A DNA stretch of 64,000 nt from Gnetum montanum (Eukaryota > Streptophyta > Gnetopsida > Gnetales > Gnetaceae). The stretch is taken from assembly GCA_015680685.1 (NCBI GenBank), contig MNCI01001906.1, positions 1,239 to 65,238 of the forward strand. The letters run 5' to 3'. Of this stretch, positions 56,754 to 64,000 are shown one piece after another. Each line of letters begins with the position of its first letter. The stretch's first letter is position 1. A model generated the notes under the pieces. That model was given only the letters and a program-made list of their open reading frames with translations, had not been told where the DNA came from and searched no databases. The translations under genes and the position numbers were made by a program.

Positions 56754-57536
56754 TGATGAGTGGCAAGGTATCCCTACACTCAACCATACAAATGTGAGCG
56801 TACACGCACGATCCGATCAAATTCCAAGGACCAAGTGCTTATGCACTTTTGTGGAACAAGGACAGGTTAGTCAATTGTCATCTTCTGAAGCTTACTTGTA
56901 TGACATGATTGTATGGTTATGGCTTTTATATTTTTATGTCCTGGTGCTATAAAGGGAGAAGTGAACTAATTAAGTAACTATCTTAACTTGACTAATTGGC
57001 TACACTCTAACTAGTCCTAACACCAGCATCTGTTCCCACTTACCATACACATCCTGAACCAATATCACACTACTAGCATTACCAAACACTAATCATTACT
57101 AGGTTACCAAGTGTTCCACGCATGCTCGAAGTGGTCGTAGTGAGTGTGCTTACTTAGGAGAGATTAACAAGATGAGAGAGAACATTAATTAACAAAGGAA
57201 AGCATTAATTACTACAAATAACATTAATTAAGCTATTCTGAATGCTACAAGGTTTATCAAAAAGTTTGTCTTTATTGCCGTACGTAAGGTGTGCTCAGGT
57301 ACACAATGCTTAAATAAAGATCCATTCACTTTATGACTCATACTACAGGCACTCAAAAATAATTCTATCTCTAGAAAGGAAAAAAGGCAAGGGACTAAGA
57401 CTAATTGCCAAAACCAAGTGTGCCTGCCTCTTATTTATAGGCAACAAGGTAGGTCTCTATATTGGATGCCCAATATTGCTTGGAAGGCTCCAATATCACG
57501 GATGCAATATCGTGGTCCCAATATTGTGATTCATCA
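56754..57536 (-). repeat. 3' LTR of element D
   Basis: About 783 bp, TGATGAGTGG...TTCATCA. The minus-strand TATA box CTATAAATAA lies at 57431-57440. The U3 region upstream (57455-57530) holds five CAATAT-type units (ATATTGG, CAATATTG, CAATATCAC, CAATATCGTGG, CAATATTGTG), a motif not seen in the other LTRs. Confidence 0.85.
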
Positions 57537-57546
57537 TACCCCCACG
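57537..57546 (-). other. Polypurine tract of element D
   Basis: Minus-strand GTGGGGGTA directly before the LTR start. The adjoining sequence matches that beside the 3' LTR of element B. Confidence 0.65.
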
Positions 57547-60223
57547 ACTGAATGAAAACTCGTCCTCGAGTTCCTTACAAATATTGGGAAGGTATGGGAT
57601 TAAAGATTGAATGACACTGGCGGTGGAATGGGATGATAGACTCAAAGTGCCCAGTGAATGGATTTAAAAGCATATTACAACATTGGTGTTCATGCCCATT
57701 GTGGTGAACACCATACATAAATGACATCCAGGCCCTTATTTGACAGCCTGAAGAAAGAGAAAGGAAAATGAGGCACGTTGCTTCTTATGCCAATATTGCG
57801 CCTTCCATTGTTTATCCATAGCCACATGACCAAACTTGTTCCTTTGATAAATGCTCTAGCTTTGGTCCATCATGAGTGCTCCCTCTTAGCCTAGTCCATT
57901 GTTCGTATGATTTCCATCTGCACACACAACACAGTCACGAATTAGCAAGGATAGATAAGCCATCATGCAGTTGATACCTTGCCTTGATATGAAGCACATT
58001 AGCTGGGTTGTGGGTATGGAAGATACTAGATAAGAGGTTTATGATGTAGGGGTGAGATAAATTCAAAAAATTTGGGACACGACCCCCACAACTAAGAGTG
58101 AACCTCTGGTAGCAATAGTTTGGAAAAATATAGGGAATAAGAAAGATGAGAGAAATAACAATGATAAAGCCAATAAAATGGATGTCATGGATGAGGATGA
58201 AATGAGAAATGGCTAATTGCAAAGAATGTTAAAGGGAAAGAACTTAACAATTGCACCATAAAGAAATGTTAGTGGGTCCTCCCCAAAGCAGGCCCATGCC
58301 CTTATGCCCTGACAAACCCACAAACCAAAGAGTTCGTAGGCTCTAGGAATCATATATGGAAACGATGGTTAAATACTTACCTACAAGACTTTACGAAAGA
58401 ATAACAATGCATCAACCAAGATATAAACTAATGATGAAATTTGTAATGAGGTGGAAAATGTTTAGAAATATGGAAAATGGAATGGAATCCAAAGAGCAAG
58501 GTTGTGTAGAGTCCCTTGTGTGGTGTGTGGTTAAGGTGATTGAGTAGAATTCATTCCAAATTTGGATTCAAACCAACCACATCCAGTGACCTTGCATCAA
58601 CACACTTGACCAATCCATCCTCCTGAAGTAGTAATAATGCTTCCATGAAAACTCACCACCATTCCAAGGAAAGCGAGATGGAGACGCAGGAAGCGAGACA
58701 GGGCCTTAGTTAGAGGGAACCTTCAGGCATGGGTAAAATGTCTTTCTAGTGCCATAACTAGTGCTTGTAGCCCAGTGTTTTTATTATGTCTAAGGGGTGT
58801 GCTTTGAATTCTCACTAGTTTTTTTTCTACATGAGAACCACACCATGCAAAGACTTTGATGAGTGGCGAGGTACCCCTACACTCAACCATACGAATACGA
58901 GCGTTACAAGCACAATCCGGTCAAACTCCGTAGACTAAGTGCCTATATGCCTTATGGAATACTTAAAGTTAATCGTTCATTGTCTTCCCAGACTTGTATT
59001 TTTCACAGTTGTATGGTTAAGTAAGTCTGAGGTATGTGATTTTTATATCTTTTATGTTTTTATCGCCTATGCTAATGAGGGAAAGGGTGAAGAGACTAAG
59101 TCACTAACTTTAACTAACTAAGTTCTAATGCCTAGCATCAGTATCTGTTCCCACTTACCGTTCACACCCTGAACCAATGCAACCTTCTGGGATTACCAAA
59201 TGCTATTTTTTGTTGGGATTACCAAGCGTAACGCACGTGCTCGAAGCAGTCGTACTGAATGCACTTAACTATGAGAGAAGGGTTGGGAGAAATTTAACTG
59301 ACTAATAAAGCATTTAAATGATGAACAATAAATAACAGTAATTAAAGTCCTATTTAGCTTAGTCCATGCACTGCAAGGTTTATCCAAAAGTTTGTCTTTA
59401 TTTCCGTACACAAACTTGTGCTCAGGTACAATATTTACTTGAATAAAGATCTGTTCACTTTGGGACTCCTACTGCGGGCACATGGAAATTACTCTAACTC
59501 TGGAATGGAAAAACTACAAGAGTTTGGCTACGATCTTGGCCTAGATTGAGAAACAAGGGAGAGCTGCCTCTTATTTATAGATTTGGCGACGCACTGCGAT
59601 ATCGCGTACATGATATCGCAGGGGAAGACGTGATATCGTGGGGGATGCCATATCACGGCAGACATGATATCGCATCCCATCAGACTTATTTTTATTCAAT
59701 CAACTTCTTGATAATTGGCTAATAGTAGAATAGTAGAAGACTGTATGAAAAACATCCAAGTGCCCAGGAGAATAATCAGCACATATGCGTTGAATCCCCT
59801 TGAAGTCACACCCTTTTCAACTGTTAATTATTTCATTGGTTTGAAGAATACCAAGCCACCAATTCATTAATAAATTTATTTAGAAAAAGGGATAATACAG
59901 TTCCAAAGCCAAGGGAGACCACAAAGTTGAATGGACACATGGACGATGTGGACTTATTACTTGTTTTATGAAAAGAACCATGTCTTAGTACCAGCATCAA
60001 AAGTCAAAGGTAAAAATCGAACATTAGTAATCAATGCCATTATAATACAATCCACCATCATGAGCACTTATTATATGATGAATGAAAGTAAATCAAACAA
60101 ATGAATAAATAAATAGGAAAAATGGTAACGATGGTGTGAAATAAAAATAAGTAAATATGAAAAGATATGTAAAACAAAAATATGTAAAAAAAAAATAGAA
60201 AAAGAGCTGAGGGCTTGGAATGG
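57547..60223 (-). other. Shortened 3' region of element D
   Basis: Matches the B spacer on its integrase side (60200-59683 and 58856-58260) and the B leader region near 58105-58040. It has a weakened donor (AGAG|GTTCAC, intron start 58103) and a good acceptor TGTGTGTGCAG at 57918 before an ATG at 57917-57915. That ATG opens only eight codons before a stop. No TATA box or promoter repeats occur where B, C and F have them. The coiled-coil ORF is deleted. Confidence 0.5.
58857..59682 (-). repeat. Solo LTR nested in element D, target duplication GACTT
   Basis: A complete family LTR (TGATGAGTGG...CCCATCA, about 826 bp) flanked on both sides by GACTT (58852-58856 and 59683-59687). There is no primer site or polypurine tract next to it. 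The interrupted sequence (ACCACACCATGCAAA before, GAATCCCCTTGAAGTCACA about 110 bp after) is continuous in element B (about 25007-25130). The TATA box is CTATAAATAA at 59571-59580. Upstream are four GATATC palindromes and one variant (59598-59671). Confidence 0.88.
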
Positions 60224-61450
60224 TTAGCATTGGTGGCCCTCTCCCCCATGATTGAGTTGGAAGGAGGAGATCCAAAATAGAGAGCAGGGTTGTCCACCAA
60301 TAGAGGTAGTATGAGTATTGGCTGTCCTAGGCTCATGGAAAGGTTTGGTCTGTTGGATGTTGACCAATAATCTCTTGTCCAGGCTTTCAGGTTTAAGGAT
60401 CATCATGGCTCCTGAAGAAAAAGTTTCATAGATAATATAAGGTCCTTTCCACAGCTTTTGGAATTTAGTGCGTTGTGGCACATGTGTGGGATTCTAGTAG
60501 AGAACCTTATCTCCTGGTTGATATTTAACTTTCCTAATCCTTAAGTCATGATGTTATTTATTGAAGGCCTTATGTAATTCATCTAGTAAGTTAAGGTTCA
60601 TCAACCGTTCTTTTTGTGCTAGACTGAGGTCAAGATTGATGTCACACACCATAGATAGTGTACGAAGTTATGCTTGAATGGAAAGCATTGGAAGTCTTCC
60701 GTATACTAACTCACAGGGAGAGTAGCCTATAGGGAGTTTCCATGTGGAGCGGTATGCCCAAAGAGCATTGTTCAGTTTGGTGCTCCAATCTCGCCTATAT
60801 TTGCTAATAGTTTGTGTCAATATTTTCATAATCTTCCTATTGGTGACTTTGGCTTGAGCTTTCGCTTGGAGGTGATATGGTGTAGTAAGTTTATGCTCGA
60901 CCCCTAAGCGTTGCATTAGTTTTCAAAAAGTTGCACTTGTGAAGTGTGATCATTATCTGAAATAACTACATGAGGCACACCAAACTTGTTTACAATTTGT
61001 TGTTAAATAAATTGTGTAGTGGTAGATGATGTACAATCTGTAATAGCGACTACTTTTGCCCATTTTGTAAAGTAGTCAGTGGGAACAACGATGTAAGCTT
61101 GTCCATTGGACATTGGTGTAATGGGCCCCATAAAATCAATTCTCCAAATATTGAAGGGTTTTAAAGGTTAAATCCATTGTTGTAGACTCTCCATTCTAGT
61201 AGTCATTCCCCCATCATGTTGATAGCATTCACAAGATTATACAAATTGATGAGCATCTTGAAACAATGTAGGCCCATAGTATCCTGCAAGTAGGATTTTA
61301 ATGGCTATTCATCTCTTGGCATAATGACCCCCACAAGGACCCTTGTGAGTGTCTTGGAGAACTCATAGTTGATCTATATTAGAAACGCACCAATAGACCA
61401 AGCCATTGGGACATACTTTATAAAGTTGCCCATTGATTTTCATAAAATAC
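60224..61450 (-). pseudogene. Integrase of element D (decayed)
   Basis: The zinc-binding region is at about 61350-61190. The core at 61120-60900 has both Asp regions recognisable (TDYFTKW, then ISDN), but with frame breaks and a stop. The 60916-60668 block carries VEHKLTTPYHLQA and LWAYRSTWKLPIGYSP. The C-terminal GPY-type motif (WKGPYIIYETF) is at 60481-60224. It closely matches the integrase of element A. Confidence 0.78.
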
Positions 61451-61459
61451 TTGGCTTGG

Positions 61460-63341
61460 TGAAGAAATTATTGTTTCTTTTTAATGTCTAACCCTTGCAG
61501 TGTTTGTTGTGTAAGGAGATAGGTGAGAATACTACTATACCAATTTGTCTCTGTAGTCAGTTGATTAGTTATTACACCTGCAAAGAGGAGTTCATCAAGA
61601 AAGTGATCAGAAAGTGGATATTCATCCTCTTTGTTGTCCCATCGCAACCAAGATAAATGTTCAGCAACAACATTCTTGGTGCCTTTATGATCAATCATTA
61701 TAAGATCGAACTCTTGCAAGATTATGAGCCATTGTATGATGCAAGGGCTCACCGTTGGTTTATTCAGTAGGAACCGAATTGCACTATGGTCTATGTGTAC
61801 AAATACCTTATAGCCCAATACATAGTGCCTAAACTTATCTAGTGCAAAAACTACAATCATTAATTCCTTCTTGCATAGTGGATGTAATAGAGTCATTTCT
61901 AGTCATCTAACTATGTAAGTATAGCTCTTGGAGCATAGTTGGACACATCGGTCATTATGTGGAATGGTCTAGACTAGTCATTAGCTTGTAGAATAGGTGT
62001 TTCTATGAGCTTCTATTTTAAAGTTTGGAAAGCTAGTTCGCATTCCCTGGTCCATTCGAAAGGTACGTACTTTTTTGTTAGTTCCACAAATGATTTTGCA
62101 ACCTTTGAAAAGTTCTCAATGAATCTTCTATAATAGCCAGTGTGTCCAAAGAATGACCAAATATCTTTTATAGTTTCAAGTTGACAGGTAATTCCTTGGA
62201 TAACTTTGATCTTTTCAGGGTCTACCTCTATTCCTGTTTGCAAAATCTTATGCCTTAATATGATGCCTTCTTGGACCATTAAATGGCTTTTTTGCTACTT
62301 GAGCCTAAAATTAGTTTCTACACATCATTTTAGTACTTACTCTAACCAGTCCAAGGCTTGATCAAAGTTCGCTTCGTAGGTGGAGAAGTCATCCATGAAG
62401 ACCTCCACACCATTTCCTATCTGCTATTGGAATATGCTTAGAACTAATCGTTGAAATGTTGTAGGAGCATTGCACAAGCCAAACAACATATGTTTGTATG
62501 CAAATGTTCCCCAAGGACTTCTAAACGTAGTCTTGGCTTGGTCTTCTGGGTCTATTTTAATTTGGTTGTACCCATTGTACCTATCCAAAAAACTATAGTA
62601 GTGATGCCCTATAATGGTGTCTAAGACTTGGTCAATGAATGGCAATGGAAAGTGGTCTTTAAATGTTGCCATGTTTAGTAGCCTGAAGTCTATACACATC
62701 CTTCATTTACCTCCCTTCTTAGGCACAATGACTAAGGGACTAACCCATTCACTGTTAGCAATGTGGTAAATGAACCCAGCTTTTAGAAGTTGTTCAATTT
62801 CTTCCTTAACCACTTGCTTAAGCTTTGGGTTCAATCATCTCTGTAGTTGTCATCGAGGCTTCATGGAGGGGTCAGTGTAAATTCTATGTTGGCATATCCT
62901 AGAGTCTATTCCAGTTAATTTGGGATATGACCAAGCAAAGGCTTTCGACCATTTGTTTACCATTTCCAATAGTCTTTCCTTTTTTTGAGGAGCTAGCTTC
63001 ACATTAATGATTACCGATTTTTCATTTTTGAGAAACGTGTATTCCATACCAGTGGGCAATGGTTTTAACTCAAGGGGCTCCTGTTTAAACTTATCAGAGA
63101 TTTCCAACTTCCCCTAGTTGATATTTCCAATGTTAGGGCTTGGAAGTTGTTGATGGACTTGCTTTAATGTATCTATGCTATCGATGTAAGTGCAAGTCAA
63201 ACCCTCAGTTGGTTCCATGCATATAGTTGAACTGCTCTCTTGATCAGCTATCAACCATTGTGTGCCTTCTTGTCTTATGGCTACTGCATACATGCATCTT
63301 TGTATGTTAGTCACTTGTGCACACTGGTTGCATGTAAGCAA
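61460..63341 (-). pseudogene. Reverse transcriptase and RNase H of element D
   Basis: The linker blocks are at 63341-63114 and 63107-62850 (RICQHRIYTDPSMKPR). The palm at 62699-62424 has CIDFRLLN and FLDRYNGYNQI, with Gly of FLDG changed. The active-site FMDD near 62390 is intact (VEVFMDDFSTY). The connection region is at 62279-62013. RNase H is at about 61980-61468, ending in the HIDHSAIRFLLNKP and IQWLIILQEFDLIMIDHKG blocks. Relatively few breaks occur, but stops still separate the blocks. Confidence 0.82.
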
Positions 63342-63449
63342 TATTAAATGTTGTACGAACTAGGACTTCTACACGCAATTACACCCTGTGTCACTGTATG
63401 TGATGCATGGAACTTTCTTCTTCTTGATCTTTCCAAATGTATTTTCGTT

Positions 63450-63958
63450 GGATATTTCTAGCGAAAGATCATGGATTCCTAGGTGCACATCAATTGTGCT
63501 TAGCCATGCTCTTCCCATTATGATTTTGAAGTTCCCCTTACTATTGTGACCTGAATCACTAGGAAATCATCTAGATACGACCATCCACACACAGTGGTGA
63601 CAATGTCCTCCACTATTCCTAATGGGACCGTGATGGACTGGTCAACCAACTCTAAATGAATGTTACTCTTTTTAAATGGAGGCAGGTTCCAAGCCTTGTA
63701 CATTTCTTGAGAGATTAGGTTGGCACTAGAACCTAAATCCAAAAGAGCTTTGCATGGCTCATTCCCAACAATTTTTAGATATATAAGAGGACTCCTAGGA
63801 TCAGAGAATTTCCTAGGAAGATGGCCAACTTTTATCCAATTGGTGATGGAATGAGTTAACATGATCGTATGTGTTGGACATGGTGTTTGGTTTGAAGGGA
63901 GTTCCAAAGTTTTAATTGGTAATGGGACATCTAAGGGATTAGCTGCTTGTGGTTTCAA
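63450..63958 (-). pseudogene. Protease region of element D
   Basis: Open for 146 codons at 63958-63518. It contains the aspartic protease site ALLDLGSSANLIS (D-L-G form), LPPFKKSNIHLELVDQSITVPLG, and EDIVTTVCGWSY. The end of the domain is frameshifted relative to element A (IIMGRA region). The gag part lies beyond the window edge. Confidence 0.78.
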
Positions 63959-64000
63959 GGACTTAGTTGGACTGTTGGTTCTAAAGAAAGGTATTTTCTT

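Larger units (their letters stand above)
56754..64000 (-). mobile_element. Element D: Athila/Tat-type gypsy retrotransposon, 5' part beyond window
   Basis: A minus-strand element with 3' LTR 56754-57536, polypurine tract, a shortened 3' region, integrase, RNase H, reverse transcriptase and protease. It leaves the window upstream of the protease. A solo LTR (58857-59682) is nested in the 3' spacer. Compared with B and C it lacks the internal promoter block and nearly all of the envelope-position ORF. Reverse transcriptase motifs are better kept than in the other copies. Confidence 0.88.

Noticed and set aside
57915-58103. Leader intron of element D as a functional unit
   Set aside because: The acceptor is good but the donor is GTTCAC, the intron is 186 bp instead of about 300, and the ORF after it stops within eight codons.
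59590-59680. GATATC repeats considered as a CRISPR-like array
   Set aside because: Units are only 6-8 bp, irregularly spaced, and sit in the U3 of a plant LTR directly upstream of a TATA box.

Overview
This looks like nuclear DNA of a seed plant with a very large, repeat-dominated genome. A gymnosperm (conifer-like) source is my best guess. The reasons are dense, old, nested Ty3/gypsy elements of Athila/Tat type, older Ty1/copia debris, and a single intact-looking host gene. There are no bacterial gene arrangements, rRNA, tRNA or CRISPR signals that I can support.

Layout. Five members of one gypsy family occupy most of the window. Element A (minus, 1-7120) runs off the left edge and keeps integrase to gag plus its 5' LTR. 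A Ty1/copia remnant (plus, about 7130-8905) follows. Element F (minus, 8926-18216) is cut at its 3' end. After about 1.5 kb of unassigned sequence comes element B (minus, 19729-32854), the only copy with both LTRs. A gene-bearing island (32855-43858) holds a LINE zinc-finger relic, a five-exon gene for a divergent boron-transporter/SLC4-like membrane protein (34519-37635, plus), an LTR-like block with an assembly gap, a cluster of HSP70, PPR and unknown gene fragments, and a second copia remnant. Element C (plus, 43859-55592) has lost its 3' end. Element D (minus, 56754-64000) runs off the right edge and carries a nested solo LTR (58857-59682) with a perfect 5-bp target duplication. All retroelement genes carry stops, frameshifts or lost catalytic residues.

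Shared element plan, 5' to 3': LTR (TGATGA...TCATCA); a tRNA-Asp-type primer binding site; gag with an odd short-spaced zinc knuckle; protease; reverse transcriptase; RNase H; integrase; about 2 kb of spacer; a second promoter-like block; a roughly 300-bp intron; an envelope-position ORF with a coiled-coil C-terminus; a polypurine tract; LTR.

The most interesting signals are three. First, an internal LTR-like promoter block and spliced leader sits upstream of the 3' ORF in three copies at nearly constant spacing. Second, the LTR promoter carries short palindromic repeats whose sequence differs between LTRs while position and TATA box are kept. Third, the SLC4/BOR-like gene has a long low-complexity N-terminus and altered core motifs. 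Domain boundaries in the decayed elements are approximate, because they were read by eye through frameshifts.
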